Source: Streptomyces sp. OR43 (GTDB lineage Bacteria; Actinomycetota; Actinomycetes; Streptomycetales; Streptomycetaceae). Taken from it: a stretch of 49,325 nt of DNA. Under the pieces are notes generated by a model. That model did no database searches. It saw nothing but the letters and a program-made list of their open reading frames with translations, and was not told the origin of the DNA. The stretch lies in NCBI RefSeq assembly GCF_008042275.1, contig NZ_RDBK01000022.1, positions 215,441-264,765 on the forward strand, read 5' to 3'. Numbering within the stretch: position 1 is the first letter of the stretch; each line of letters begins with the position of its first letter. Position numbers and translations under genes: made by a program. Below, piece by piece: positions 6,914-15,548 of the stretch.

Positions 6914-7852
6914 TCAGCGCGCTTCGCCGCCTCCCGCCAGCTCCCCGAGCAGATCCCAGGTCCGGCGCCGGTCCGCCTCCCCGGCCAGATCCGTCCCCGA
7001 GAACACCACTTCGGTGGCCCCGGCGTCCCGGTAGCGCCGCACCTCGGCGGCCACCGCCTTCTCGTCTCCGATCACGGCCACGTCGCCGGCCCGTTGGGCG
7101 CCCGAGAGCTCGACGACCCGTGCGTACGAGGGGAACTGTTCGTAGAACGCCAACTGCTCGGTGGCCGTCGCGCGCGCTGCGTCGGGGGAGTCGGTGACCA
7201 CGCCGTGGACCAGGGCCACGATCCGGGGCGCGGGGCGGCCCGCGGCCTCGGCGGCGGCGGTGACCGCGGGGACGATGTGGTCGGCCAGGGCCCGGGGCCC
7301 CGCGAGGTACGGGAGGATGCCGTCCGCGAGCTCGCCGCTGACCCGGAGCGCCTGCGGGCCCATCGCGGCCACGAGCAGGGGGACGCCGCCCTCCGCCCCG
7401 GGCACACGCGCCGGGAGCGGGGTCCTCGCGGTGAGCAGCTCGCCGTGGAAGTCGGCGCTTCCGGTCTCGGTGAGCTGCCGCAGCGCGGTGAGGAACTCGC
7501 GCAGACGGGCGATGGGGCGCTCGTAGGGAATGCCGAAGCCCGACTCGGTCAGTGGTTTCGTACCGAGTGCGAGGCCGAGGTGGTAGCGGCCGTGGGTGGC
7601 GGCCTGTGCGGTCTGGGCCTGGCTGGAGACGAGCAGCGGGTGGCGGCCGAAGACCGGGATCGCCGACGTGCCCACCTGGAGGTCCGGTACCTCGCGCCCC
7701 ACGATCGCCGCGAGCTGCGGCGAATCGGCACCGAAGGTCTGCCCGAACCAGGCGGACCGGAGCCCGGCGGCGGCGGCCTCCCGGGCGAGACGCACGGTGG
7801 CATCGATCTGGTTGTCGGATCCGGTCGCGCTGAGTGCTACTCCCACAGTCAT
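6914..7852 (-). CDS. LLM class F420-dependent oxidoreductase
   Basis: 312 aa starting MTVGVALSATGSDNQIDATV. It is a luciferase-like TIM barrel. The N-terminal A..AAAAGLRSAWFGQTFG block and the VGTSAIPVFGRHPLL, GRYHLGLALGTK and GVPLLVAAMGPQALRV segments are typical of the F420-binding subgroup common in actinomycetes. The longer upstream frame (to 8008) is rejected because it lacks family sequence. It is probably monocistronic, divergent from the GAPDH gene, and ends at the hairpin at 6757. The substrate is unknown; the family reduces or oxidises small molecules with coenzyme F420. Confidence 0.88.
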   Translation of the reverse strand: MTVGVALSATGSDNQIDATVRLAREAAAAGLRSAWFGQTFGADSPQLAAIVGREVPDLQVGTSAIPVFGRHPLLVSSQAQTAQAATHGRYHLGLALGTKPLTESGFGIPYERPIARLREFLTALRQLTETGSADFHGELLTARTPLPARVPGAEGGVPLLVAAMGPQALRVSGELADGILPYLAGPRALADHIVPAVTAAAEAAGRPAPRIVALVHGVVTDSPDAARATATEQLAFYEQFPSYARVVELSGAQRAGDVAVIGDEKAVAAEVRRYRDAGATEVVFSGTDLAGEADRRRTWDLLGELAGGGEAR

Positions 7853-8058
7853 GTGAGGGAGAACCAGGGGCAGTCGGCCGCACATTCCATTCCTGTGCGA
7901 CGACTTCGTGTCCGCTGCGTGAACGCGTTCGAACGCCTGGCGGCGCGCCTCCTGCCGGGTGGCTCCGCGAAGCTCCACGGCGCTGGGCGGCACCGTTTGA
8001 AAGATCAAAAGACCGACGGGTTACCATATGAGCGCCGCCTAGCTCGAAAGATAAACCT

Positions 8059-9504
8059 GTGACTGTCAATGACGACTCGTTCACCAACTGGATGCACCGC
8101 GAGGAGATCGCGGAGTCGATGATCCCGATCATCGGGAAGCTGCACCGCGAGAGGGACGTCACCGTCCTTCTGCACAGCCGCTCCCTGGTGAACAAGTCGG
8201 TGGTGAGCATCCTCAAGACCCACCGATTCGCCCGGCAGATCGACGGCGAGGAGCTCTCGGTCACCGAGACCCTGCCGTTCCTCCAGGCCCTCACCACCCT
8301 CGATCTCGGCCCCTCCCAGATCGACATCGGCATGCTCGCCGCGACGTACAAGGCCGATGACCGCGGCCTTTCCGAGGCGGAGTTCACCGCCGGCGCCGTC
8401 GCGGGTGCCACGGGAGCCAACAAGATCGAGCGCCGCGAGTCCCGCGACGTCGTGCTGTACGGCTTCGGCCGCATCGGCCGTCTGCTGGCCCGGCTGCTTA
8501 TCGAGAAGGCCGGATCCGGCAACGGTCTGCGGCTGCGCGCCATCGTCGTCCGCAAGGGTGCGGGCCAGGACATCGTGAAGCGCGCCTCACTGCTGCGCCG
8601 TGACTCCATCCACGGCCAGTTCCAGGGCACGATCACCGTGGACGAGGCGAACAACAAGATCATCGCCAATGGCAACGAGATCCAGGTGATCTACTCCGAC
8701 GATCCGACGTCGGTGGACTACACGGCGTACGGCATCAACGACGCCATCCTGATCGACAACACCGGCAAGTGGCGTGACCGCGCGGGCCTCTCGAACCACC
8801 TGCGCCCGGGCATCGACAAGGTTGTCCTGACCGCGCCCGGCAAGGGTGACGTCCTCAACGTCGTGCACGGCGTCAACCACGACATGATCAAGCCGGACGA
8901 GCAGATCATCTCGTGCGCCTCCTGCACCACCAATGCGATCGTCCCGCCGCTCAAGGCGATGGCGGACGAGTACGGCGTCCTGCGCGGACACGTGGAGACC
9001 ATCCACTCGTTCACCAACGACCAGAACCTGCTGGACAATTACCACAACTCCGACCGCCGCGGCCGCTCCGCGCCGCTCAACATGGTGATCACCGAGACCG
9101 GTGCCGCCTCCGCCGTCGCCAAGGCGCTTCCCGACCTCGAAGCCACGATCACGGGCAGCTCCATCCGGGTGCCGGTGCCGGACGTCTCCATCGCCATCCT
9201 CAGCCTGAAGCTCGGCCGTGAGACCACGCGGGAGGAGGTCCTCGACCACCTCCGCGACGTGTCGCTGACCTCGCCGCTCAAGCGCCAGATCGACTTCACG
9301 ACCGCCCCGGACGCGGTGTCGAGCGACTTCATCGGCTCACGTCACGCCTCCATCGTCGACGCGGGCCCGACCCAGGTCGACGGCGACAACGCGATCCTCT
9401 ACCTCTGGTACGACAACGAGTTCGGCTACTCCTGCCAGGTCGTCCGGGTCGTGCAGCACGTCTCCGGGGTGGAGTACCCGACGTACCCCGTACCGGTTCA
9501 CTGA
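8059..9504 (+). CDS. gap: Glyceraldehyde-3-phosphate dehydrogenase, long actinomycete form
   Basis: 481 aa. The first about 125 residues are an extra helical domain (NREEIAESM-like start, IIGKLHRERDVTVLLHSRS) that ordinary 330-aa GAPDHs lack. The NAD-binding motif YGFGRIGRLLAR follows. The catalytic motif SCASCTTNA has Cys289, and the C-terminal WYDNEFGYSCQVVR is canonical. It converts glyceraldehyde 3-phosphate to 1,3-bisphosphoglycerate or the reverse. As I recall, S. coelicolor has a very similar long GAPDH. The start is GTG 8059; a weak SD-like region precedes it. The gene is monocistronic and ends at the bidirectional terminator 9529-9566. Confidence 0.95.
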   Translation: MTVNDDSFTNWMHREEIAESMIPIIGKLHRERDVTVLLHSRSLVNKSVVSILKTHRFARQIDGEELSVTETLPFLQALTTLDLGPSQIDIGMLAATYKADDRGLSEAEFTAGAVAGATGANKIERRESRDVVLYGFGRIGRLLARLLIEKAGSGNGLRLRAIVVRKGAGQDIVKRASLLRRDSIHGQFQGTITVDEANNKIIANGNEIQVIYSDDPTSVDYTAYGINDAILIDNTGKWRDRAGLSNHLRPGIDKVVLTAPGKGDVLNVVHGVNHDMIKPDEQIISCASCTTNAIVPPLKAMADEYGVLRGHVETIHSFTNDQNLLDNYHNSDRRGRSAPLNMVITETGAASAVAKALPDLEATITGSSIRVPVPDVSIAILSLKLGRETTREEVLDHLRDVSLTSPLKRQIDFTTAPDAVSSDFIGSRHASIVDAGPTQVDGDNAILYLWYDNEFGYSCQVVRVVQHVSGVEYPTYPVPVH

Positions 9505-9528
9505 TCCCGGTCCTGCCCGACGCCACGA

Positions 9529-9566
9529 GGGCCGGTCCCACCCGCTTCGACGGGAGGGACCGGCCC
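9529..9566. terminator. Bidirectional terminator between gap and the EF-G paralogue
   Basis: A perfect 11-bp stem (GGGCCGGTCCC with GGGACCGGCCC) encloses a 16-nt loop containing a smaller CCCG-TTCGA-CGGG hairpin. It sits between two convergent genes, 25 bp after gap and 8 bp before the stop of the EF-G-like gene. Confidence 0.8.
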
Positions 9567-9574
9567 CGTGCGCG

Positions 9575-11512
9575 TCAGCCGGACACCGGGGCCGGCGCGT
9601 AGCCGGTGGCCCGGGTGGTGAACGTGCCCCGGCCCTGCGTCCGGCTGCGCAGCCGCGTCGCGTAGCCGAACAGCTCGGCCAGCGGCACGGTCGCCGTGAT
9701 CACGGCCGCACCGGCCCGTGCGGTGGAGCCGGACACCCGGCCGCGCCGCGCGGCCAGATCGCCGAGCACCCCGCCGACGGCCTCGTCGGGCACGGTCGCC
9801 GTGAGCTCGACCACCGGCTCCAGCAGCACCATCGCACTGGAGCGCAGCGCCTCATGCAGCGCGAAACGTCCGGCGGTACGGAACGCCATCTCCGAGGAGT
9901 CCTCTCGATGGGTGGCGCCATCGGTCAGCGTCACCCGCACCCCGGTCACCGGATGCCCGCCGACGGGCCCCTCCAGCAGCGCGTCCCGGCAGCCGGCCTC
10001 GACCGCCCGCACGTACTCCTGCGGAACCCGCCCGCCGACGACCGCCGAACGGAACTCGAACTCCACGGCGCCCGCGTTGCCGCCCGTCTCGTCCTCCCAC
10101 GGCTCGACGTCGATGACGACATGCGCGAACTGCCCTGCCCCGCCGTCCTGTTTGACGTGCCGGTACACCAGACCGGACACGCCTCGGGTGACCGTCTCCC
10201 GATAGGCGACCTGCGGCCGGCCGACCCGGAGCTCCAGCCCGTGGTCACGCCGGATCTTCTCCGCCGCCACCTCCAAGTGCAGTTCGCCCATGCCCGAGAG
10301 CACTGTCTGACCCGTCTCCGAGTCCGTCCGTACCGCGAGCGACGGGTCCTCCTCGACCAGCCGTACGAGCGCCGCCATCAGCCGTTCCGTGTCGGTACTC
10401 CGACTCGCTTCCACGGCCACCGACACGACCGGATCGGCCACCGTCGGCGGTTCCAGGACCAACGGGGCGTCCGGTGCGCACAGGGTGGCACCGGCCCGGG
10501 CGGCTTTGGGACCGATGACCGCGACGATGTCCCCGGCCACCGCCGTGTCGACGTCGACATGGCGGTCCGCCCGGACCCGGAGGATCCGGCCGATGCGTTC
10601 GCTGCGCCGCGCACCGACGTCCAGCACCGTCTCCCCCTTCCTGATCGTTCCCGAGTACACCCGCAGATACGCCACGACGGCCTCCAGCAGCGGCTCGACA
10701 CCGCGGTTGCGGTAGGCCGAACCGCACAGCACCACGACACCCTCGCCGGTACGGGTCAGCTCGCGCAGTGCCGCGGACAGCGTCCGCTCCGAGAGCTCCG
10801 ACCGCGCGCAGTACTCCTCCAGCGCACCCGCGTGGAGCTCGGCCACCGTCTCCTCGAGGAGCCGTCGCCGACGCCGTGCCTCGTCCCGGAGCTCATCGGG
10901 CACCTCGCCTTCCTCGTACGTGCCACTGCCGTCCGCCCAGACGAGCGCCCGCATACGGAGCAGATCCACCACTCCGGTGAACCCGTCCTCGTGTCCGATC
11001 GGCAGCTGGACCACGAGCGGAACCACGTGCAGCCGCTCCCGGATCGACGCGACCGCCGTGTCGAGGTCGGCGCCGGCCCGGTCGAGCTTGTTGACGAACG
11101 CGATACGCGGCACGGCGTGCCGGTCGGCCTGGCGCCACACGGACTCGCTCTGCGGCTCGACTCCCGCGACCGCGTCGAACACGGCGATCGCACCGTCCAG
11201 CACCCGCAGCGAACGCTCGACCTCGTCGGCGAAGTCGACGTGCCCCGGGGTGTCGATCAGGTTGATCCGGTGGCCCGCCCAGGTGCAGCTCACGGCGGCT
11301 GCGAAGATGGTGATGCCGCGGTCGCGTTCCTGGGAGTCGAAGTCGGTGATGGTCGTGCCGTCGTGAACCTCGCCGCGCTTGTGCGTGGTTCCGGTCGCGT
11401 AGAGGATCCGCTCGGTGACGGTGGTCTTGCCGGCGTCGACGTGGGCGAGGATGCCCAGATTGCGAACGTTGGCGATGGCGCTGGTGTGTTGACGGTGCAG
11501 TTCGGTACGCAC
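9575..11512 (-). CDS. Elongation factor G paralogue (FusB-like) with a domain II gap
   Basis: 645 aa versus about 690-700 for EF-G. The GTPase domain is intact: AHVDAGKTT, RGITI, DTPGHVDF, NKLD and a GSA motif. Domains III-V are present (SGMGELHLEV, PQVAYRET). At residue 283 the sequence jumps from GVEPLLEAVVAYL straight to RVYSGTIRKG. In normal EF-G some 48 residues lie between these motifs, covering the linker and first strands of domain II. The join is in frame. The GTG start at 11512 has GAAAGG 9 nt upstream. It may be a specialised or ribosome-protection-type factor, or a damaged paralogue; S. coelicolor also has a second fus gene. A possible leader peptide lies upstream at 11660-11764. 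Confidence 0.88.
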   Translation of the reverse strand: MRTELHRQHTSAIANVRNLGILAHVDAGKTTVTERILYATGTTHKRGEVHDGTTITDFDSQERDRGITIFAAAVSCTWAGHRINLIDTPGHVDFADEVERSLRVLDGAIAVFDAVAGVEPQSESVWRQADRHAVPRIAFVNKLDRAGADLDTAVASIRERLHVVPLVVQLPIGHEDGFTGVVDLLRMRALVWADGSGTYEEGEVPDELRDEARRRRRLLEETVAELHAGALEEYCARSELSERTLSAALRELTRTGEGVVVLCGSAYRNRGVEPLLEAVVAYLRVYSGTIRKGETVLDVGARRSERIGRILRVRADRHVDVDTAVAGDIVAVIGPKAARAGATLCAPDAPLVLEPPTVADPVVSVAVEASRSTDTERLMAALVRLVEEDPSLAVRTDSETGQTVLSGMGELHLEVAAEKIRRDHGLELRVGRPQVAYRETVTRGVSGLVYRHVKQDGGAGQFAHVVIDVEPWEDETGGNAGAVEFEFRSAVVGGRVPQEYVRAVEAGCRDALLEGPVGGHPVTGVRVTLTDGATHREDSSEMAFRTAGRFALHEALRSSAMVLLEPVVELTATVPDEAVGGVLGDLAARRGRVSGSTARAGAAVITATVPLAELFGYATRLRSRTQGRGTFTTRATGYAPAPVSG

Positions 11513-11659
11513 GGTCCGTGGCCTTTCGGGTGATCCGGAAGAAGACGGCGCGATGCCCGGACGAAGCGGCCCGCACAGGGGTGCCGCGAAACCCTTCCCC
11601 GTCCACGGCGCGTGAATAGGGGACGACCCGTCAGCAAGCGGACGGGGCTCAGGCGTTCG

Positions 11660-11764
11660 TCAGGGTGTCCGGGGCCGGCCGCGCAGCCGGCGCCGGGCGG
11701 AGGTAGACACCAGGATCACCTCGTACCGCGACAGGGGAACGACGACAGCGGTGCGGTAGCGCAC
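11660..11764 (-). CDS. Possible 34-aa leader peptide of the EF-G paralogue
   Basis: A short frame starts at GTG 11764 with a strong GAGGGGAG Shine-Dalgarno about 6 nt upstream. It encodes a basic peptide starting MRYRTAVVVPLSRYEV and ending in an Arg-rich RRRLRGRPRTP. Its last codons form a GC-rich hairpin (GCCGGC arms around TGCGCG) and it ends 147 nt before the EF-G-like start. A -10-like TAGACT lies upstream at 11832-11837. The layout resembles attenuator leader peptides of ribosome-protection genes. It may be chance; no homologue is known to me. Confidence 0.4.
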   Translation of the reverse strand: MRYRTAVVVPLSRYEVILVSTSARRRLRGRPRTP

Positions 11765-11831
11765 GGCAGGTCTCCCCTCAATGGGTCACGGCGAGCGCCG
11801 CGGCGGAGTGCCGGGGCGCGATTGTGTGGTG

Positions 11832-11837
11832 AGTCTA
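11832..11837 (-). promoter_or_regulatory. Candidate -10 box of the leader / EF-G paralogue transcript
   Basis: The minus strand reads TAGACT, close to the Streptomyces -10 consensus. No good -35 is seen 17-18 bp upstream (TTCCCC). The transcript would begin about 65 nt before the leader ORF. Confidence 0.4.
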
Positions 11838-11889
11838 GGGAACGGGGCGCGGGCGGGGGAACCGGTTTTCGCGACGGCGCAGCCTCCGG

Positions 11890-12192
11890 CTACCGGCTGG
11901 GCTGACGGAGCCCTCGGACCGCGCCCGCGGTGCGTTGCACACCGCGCCGGGCCCGCGGAGTCAACGTCCTGCACCGGCGCAGCGCGCTCCGGCCGCAGCC
12001 GCGCCACTCGGCGGGGGAGACGCCCGGTCCGTGACCGGCGCGGGTGATCAGCGCGTTCACGGGGCTCATCGGGTCCAGCGCCATGGTGCGGGCCAGCAGG
12101 ACGCCGATCACCAGAGGGGCGAAGGTGACGGCCAGCGTGGTGCCGGTGCTGGTCATCTGCTGGATGCGGGGGCGCGCTGCGTCGGGAGCCAT
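11890..12192 (-). CDS. Small hypothetical membrane protein
   Basis: 100 aa. The first half has strongly G/C-biased third codon positions and one hydrophobic segment (TTLAVTFAPLVIGVLLA) followed by RTMALDPMSPVNALITRAGHG. The second half is Arg-rich, with weaker codon bias, and may be a degraded or misread end. The ATG at 12192 has a GAGG that is too close to it; the internal Met13 (12156) is an alternative. The family is not recognised. It could be a remnant of a larger gene. Confidence 0.4.
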   Translation of the reverse strand: MAPDAARPRIQQMTSTGTTLAVTFAPLVIGVLLARTMALDPMSPVNALITRAGHGPGVSPAEWRGCGRSALRRCRTLTPRARRGVQRTAGAVRGLRQPSR

Positions 12193-12245
12193 GACCTCAT
12201 TCCAGCAACGGCCGGGCGCTGCGGGATCGGGTGATGTACTCAGCG

Positions 12246-12277
12246 CGCACGGCCCGGGTACTCACCCGGGCCGTGCG
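12246..12277 (-). terminator. Terminator after the DUF2510 gene
   Basis: A perfect 13-bp stem (CGCACGGCCCGGG with its complement) closes a 6-nt loop TACTCA. It lies about 107 bp downstream of the DUF2510 stop codon, beyond the tandem duplication, and just before the small membrane ORF. Confidence 0.8.
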
Positions 12278-12342
12278 GGGGCGGCCGGCGAGGCGGGGCC
12301 TGTGTGTGGGTGGCCGGGCCGCAACTCGTTTCCCCGGGCCGC

Positions 12343-12401
12343 ACTTGCGTCCTACGCGTTGGTGCCCGGCCGGAACTTGCGTCCTACGCGTTGGTGCCCG
12401 G
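12343..12401. repeat. Tandem duplication of the 3' end of the DUF2510 gene
   Basis: A 27-bp identical segment occurs at 12343-12369 and 12375-12401 with a 32-bp period. The gene-proximal copy contains the last codons (GTNA) and the TAG stop; the distal copy repeats the same codons and another TAG. A third, degenerate unit seems to follow around 12315-12340. Confidence 0.85.
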
Positions 12402-13274
12402 GCCCGCACCCGTGCCCGAGGCCGCCTTGATGCCCTTGGTGATGGTGTCCAGCACGGAGAGACCGGGCGCCTTGGGATTGATGTCGAAGCCGGAGCGTAC
12501 GACGATCAGCAGGTCCGGGGACTGGGGGGAGGGGAACGCGAGAGATTCGACGTAGCCGTCGTCGCCGGTCTTGGTGACCACCTTCCAGCGCACCCGGTAG
12601 CCCTGCTGACCGGCCACCGTGACGGCCTCGGACTTCAGCTGCTCGTGCGAGGTGATGCCGCCGTAGATCTTCTCGCCGTACGATTCCTCGGCGTTGGCCG
12701 CGATGTCCTTCTCGGCCGTGGCCTTCGCGGTCTTGGTGGTCAGCTTCAGCGCGGCAGCCGGTACGGAGAACACCCCGCCGCGCACGCACTTCTCCCCCGT
12801 GTCGCCGGGGCAGGTGTACGTGCCGGTGGTCACGCCTGCCCCCATGCCCGACTCGCCCGTCCAGCCGTCGGGGACCGGGATGCTGATGCCGCTGGCCATG
12901 TCCGTCGCGTAGCCGTCCTCGGTCTGAGGCTGCTGCTCCGGGGACTGCCGGCCGCCGTCGTTGCCGCCGCTGCCGCCCGGTGCGCCGGGCTGACGGCTGG
13001 GAGCCGGGGACGACGAGGCGGACGGGGCCGTCGCGGAGTTGCCGGTCGTGCCGGAATCGTCGTTCAGCAGGTATACGCCCCCGCCGATGGCCGCGAGGAC
13101 CACCACGGCTGCGGTGATGCCGGCGCCGATGCGTATGCGCCTGCTGCGAAGGGCGGCCGGCGGGACCCGGAGCTGATCGGTCCACTGAGTGCCGTCCCAC
13201 CAGCGTTCCTGGATGGGGCCAAATCCTGTGTACCCGGGGTCTGGATGCCAGCCGGGCGGGCTCGTCTGCGTCAC
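12384..13274 (-). CDS. DUF2510 membrane-anchored lipoprotein-like protein
   Basis: 296 aa. The N-terminal DUF2510 motif is PPGWHPDPG...ERWWDGTQWTDQ. A single transmembrane helix (IGAGITAAVVVLAAIGGGVYLL) and a Ser/Pro/Gly-rich linker (SASSSPAPSRQPGAPGG) follow. An extracytoplasmic domain of about 150 aa has SGISIPVPDGWTG and two cysteines (YTCPGDTGEKCV) that could form a disulphide. The start is GTG 13274; the longer frame to 13403 lacks family sequence. DUF2510 proteins are common in actinomycetes with unclear roles. The gene stands alone, and its end is tandemly duplicated. Confidence 0.82.
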   Translation of the reverse strand: MTQTSPPGWHPDPGYTGFGPIQERWWDGTQWTDQLRVPPAALRSRRIRIGAGITAAVVVLAAIGGGVYLLNDDSGTTGNSATAPSASSSPAPSRQPGAPGGSGGNDGGRQSPEQQPQTEDGYATDMASGISIPVPDGWTGESGMGAGVTTGTYTCPGDTGEKCVRGGVFSVPAAALKLTTKTAKATAEKDIAANAEESYGEKIYGGITSHEQLKSEAVTVAGQQGYRVRWKVVTKTGDDGYVESLAFPSPQSPDLLIVVRSGFDINPKAPGLSVLDTITKGIKAASGTGAGPGTNA

Positions 13275-13764
13275 GGCAGCCACCGTAGTCGGACTGCGTG
13301 AGAATCCTATGAACCGGATGGAGCCATGCCGTCCGACATGTGGGGCATGGGCGGGCTTGGGTCGCTTCATGTGATCGATATCTTCAGCATTTTGCTCGTT
13401 CATATTGCTATCAATGCCTGGTCATGAGCATGCTTGTACGTAGTCACCACGCGTGTGCACACATTGCTCAGCGTGTCCGGTGACCCGAAGTGCCGATCCG
13501 CCCGCCCCGCGTGCTGCCCAGGAAGATGTCGCGATGTCCCGCCCCGAGGTGTTCCGACCGTCCCTGCCGGGGACTCGGTGAACAACCCGACGGGACTCGT
13601 CTCCCGGCCGCGAGGCGCCGCTCTTCGCACAAGTGAACTCCCGCACCCGTACGCCGCTTCGGCGTTCCGTCGGGTGGGTGGTCGGTGCTGCCGCCGCTGC
13701 GCGGCCGAACACGTCCTCGTGGACGCTCTGTTACCCCGTCCTTCTGCTCCCGTTCGAGGAACTG
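13275..13764. other. 490-bp intergenic region between DUF2510 and the conservon
   Basis: The stretch contains divergent promoters. An A/T-richer part (13370-13440) faces the DUF2510 gene. A GTGTGCACAC palindrome near 13450 could be an operator. The open frames across it have poor codon bias and no recognisable domains, so no gene is called. Confidence 0.5.
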
Positions 13765-15147
13765 ATGACCCCAAATCTGCCGGACGTGGCCGCCTGGCTG
13801 CTGTTCGCGGCACTCGTAGCCGTCGCGGCCCTGGCGCTCCGTTACCGCATCGCCGCCGCCCGTCGCGCCGAACGTGTCGCCTCCCTCGAACAGGCCCTGC
13901 GCGCACAGGACGAGGAGGCCCGGCACCTGCTTGAGCGGCGGCTCCCGGCCCTCCAGGACGTCCTGTCCCAGGGCAGGCCCGGCGACATCCCCGGGCCCCT
14001 GCACCCGGAACTGACCGGGACACCCTTCGTGCAGGCCCAGGACGGCGTGCTCGACCTCTTCCGGAAGGTCGCCGAGGACGCCGAACAGGCCTCCCAGGGA
14101 CTTCTGTTGGCCGTGGCCCGCAAGCTCCAGGGGCTGGCGAACAACCAGCAGATGAAGATCACCGAGATGAACCGGCGCCATGACGCGCCGGAGTTCCTCC
14201 AGGATCTGATGGACATCGACCACACCAACGCCCAGATCCTGCGCCGGGCCGTCGGCATGGCCGTCATCTGCAAGGCGTGGCCGGGACGCCAGCACAACGA
14301 CACCCCGCTGTACGACGTCGTACGCGGCGCCGTCGGCCGGATCCTCGACTACAAACGCGTACAGATCGTCCGCATCGAGGACTCCCGGGCCGTGTCGGGC
14401 CGTGCGGTGGAAGCCCTCGTGGTGAGCCTCGCCGAACTCCTGGAGAACGCCACGCGCTCGTCCAGCCCGAGCACACCCGTCCAGGTGCACGTCCAGCTCA
14501 CGCACGGCGGCGTGGCCGTGGTGATCGAGGACGCCGGCGTCGGGCTGAACGCCGCCGAACGCGAGAAGGCGTCCCGGCTGCTGCACGACGAGGCGCTCGG
14601 CGTCGCCGGTCTCGGCAGCCCGCCGAGGTTCGGACTCGCCGCCTGCGGCGCGCTCGCCCGGCGCTACGGCTTCAAGGTCTCGGTGGACTCCGCCTCGGCC
14701 TTCGGCGGCATGCGGGCCGTCGTCAACATCCCCAGCGCGCTGCTCACCGACGCGACCAAGGCCCCGAGGACGCCCGCCGTGACCACCGTTCCCGCCGTGA
14801 TCGCCTCGGTGGACGGACACCCGGTCCCGGCGGCCGACGCCGAGCCCTCCGCGATCACCACCGCGTCGGCCGCGCCCGTGCCCGCTGCCCTCGCGCCGGT
14901 CACCCCCGCTGTCGCGGCCGCCGAGGCCGAGCCCGCCAGGCCGACCACCGTCGGCGGACTGCCCAAGCGGGTACGGCAGAGGGCCACCGCCGCCCTGCCC
15001 GACGCCCCGGCGGCGGCCGGCTCCCCGGCGCCCGTCGCGGCACGCCGCACCCCGCGCGAGGCCGCCGCCCCGCTCGACGCCTTCCTGCGCGGCAGCCAGG
15101 CCGCCGCGCACCACCGACCGACCATCGAGGGGACCCCCGAGGCATGA
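13765..15147 (+). CDS. cvnA: Conservon CvnA: histidine-kinase-like ATPase
   Basis: 460 aa. The ATG at 13765 has GAGGAA just upstream. One N-terminal transmembrane segment (AAWLLFAALVAVAALALRY) is followed by a coiled region (AERVASLEQALRAQDEEARH), a dimerisation-like helix with LDIDH-type sequence (LMDIDHTNAQILRR) and a GHKL ATPase domain: the N-box ELLENATRSSSP, the G1 box IEDAGVGL and a late FGLAACGALARRYG. The C-terminus is a long Ala/Pro tail. The orthodox phospho-acceptor context looks altered (DIDHTN). It is first of a complete conservon; S. griseus rarA and S. coelicolor cvnA are named relatives. It couples membrane sensing to the GTPase CvnD. Confidence 0.92.
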   Translation: MTPNLPDVAAWLLFAALVAVAALALRYRIAAARRAERVASLEQALRAQDEEARHLLERRLPALQDVLSQGRPGDIPGPLHPELTGTPFVQAQDGVLDLFRKVAEDAEQASQGLLLAVARKLQGLANNQQMKITEMNRRHDAPEFLQDLMDIDHTNAQILRRAVGMAVICKAWPGRQHNDTPLYDVVRGAVGRILDYKRVQIVRIEDSRAVSGRAVEALVVSLAELLENATRSSSPSTPVQVHVQLTHGGVAVVIEDAGVGLNAAEREKASRLLHDEALGVAGLGSPPRFGLAACGALARRYGFKVSVDSASAFGGMRAVVNIPSALLTDATKAPRTPAVTTVPAVIASVDGHPVPAADAEPSAITTASAAPVPAALAPVTPAVAAAEAEPARPTTVGGLPKRVRQRATAALPDAPAAAGSPAPVAARRTPREAAAPLDAFLRGSQAAAHHRPTIEGTPEA

Positions 15148-15548
15148 CCCAGAACCGCGACGCCTGGATGCTCAATCAGGTGATCGACCAGCCCGAGGTC
15201 TACGACGCGATCCTGGTCGCGGCGGACGGTCTGGTGATGGCCTTCTCGCCCGGACTCGACCGCGACCAGGCCGACCGCATCGCGGCCGCCCTGTCCGGGG
15301 TACAGGCCACCAGCAGCGCCACCGCGATGTTCTGCCGGGCCCCCGCCGATTCCTGGCGTCAGAGCCTGGTCGAGTTCGACGGTGGCTTCGTGATCACCAT
15401 CCACGCAGGCGATTCGACCTATCTGTCCGTCGCCACCTCGGGCGCCGCCGACGTCGGCCAGGTCGCGTACCGCATGCACGAGGTGGTCGACCAGCTCGGC
15501 CGGGAGATGGGCAGCGCGCCCCGCCAGGACGTCGGCAGTCCGAGGTGA
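15144..15548 (+). CDS. cvnB: Conservon CvnB: roadblock/LC7 protein
   Basis: 134 aa starting MTQNRDAWMLNQVIDQPEV; the ATG overlaps the cvnA stop. The roadblock/LC7 fold is shown by AILVAADGLVMAFSPGLDRDQADRIAAALSGV and the LVEFDGGFVITIHAGDSTYLSV strand pair. Such proteins act as GTPase-activating or binding partners of MglA/CvnD-type GTPases. It is coupled downstream to cvnC by GTGA. Confidence 0.93.
   Translation: MTQNRDAWMLNQVIDQPEVYDAILVAADGLVMAFSPGLDRDQADRIAAALSGVQATSSATAMFCRAPADSWRQSLVEFDGGFVITIHAGDSTYLSVATSGAADVGQVAYRMHEVVDQLGREMGSAPRQDVGSPR

Noticed and set aside
6657..8675. 672-aa minus-strand open frame across gap and the LLM oxidoreductase
   Set aside because: It is antisense to gap and out of frame with the LLM oxidoreductase; Arg/Gly/Pro-rich without motifs.
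13434..13934. 166-aa plus-strand ORF overlapping the cvnA start
   Set aside because: Poor codon bias and no domain; cvnA has a better start with a Shine-Dalgarno.
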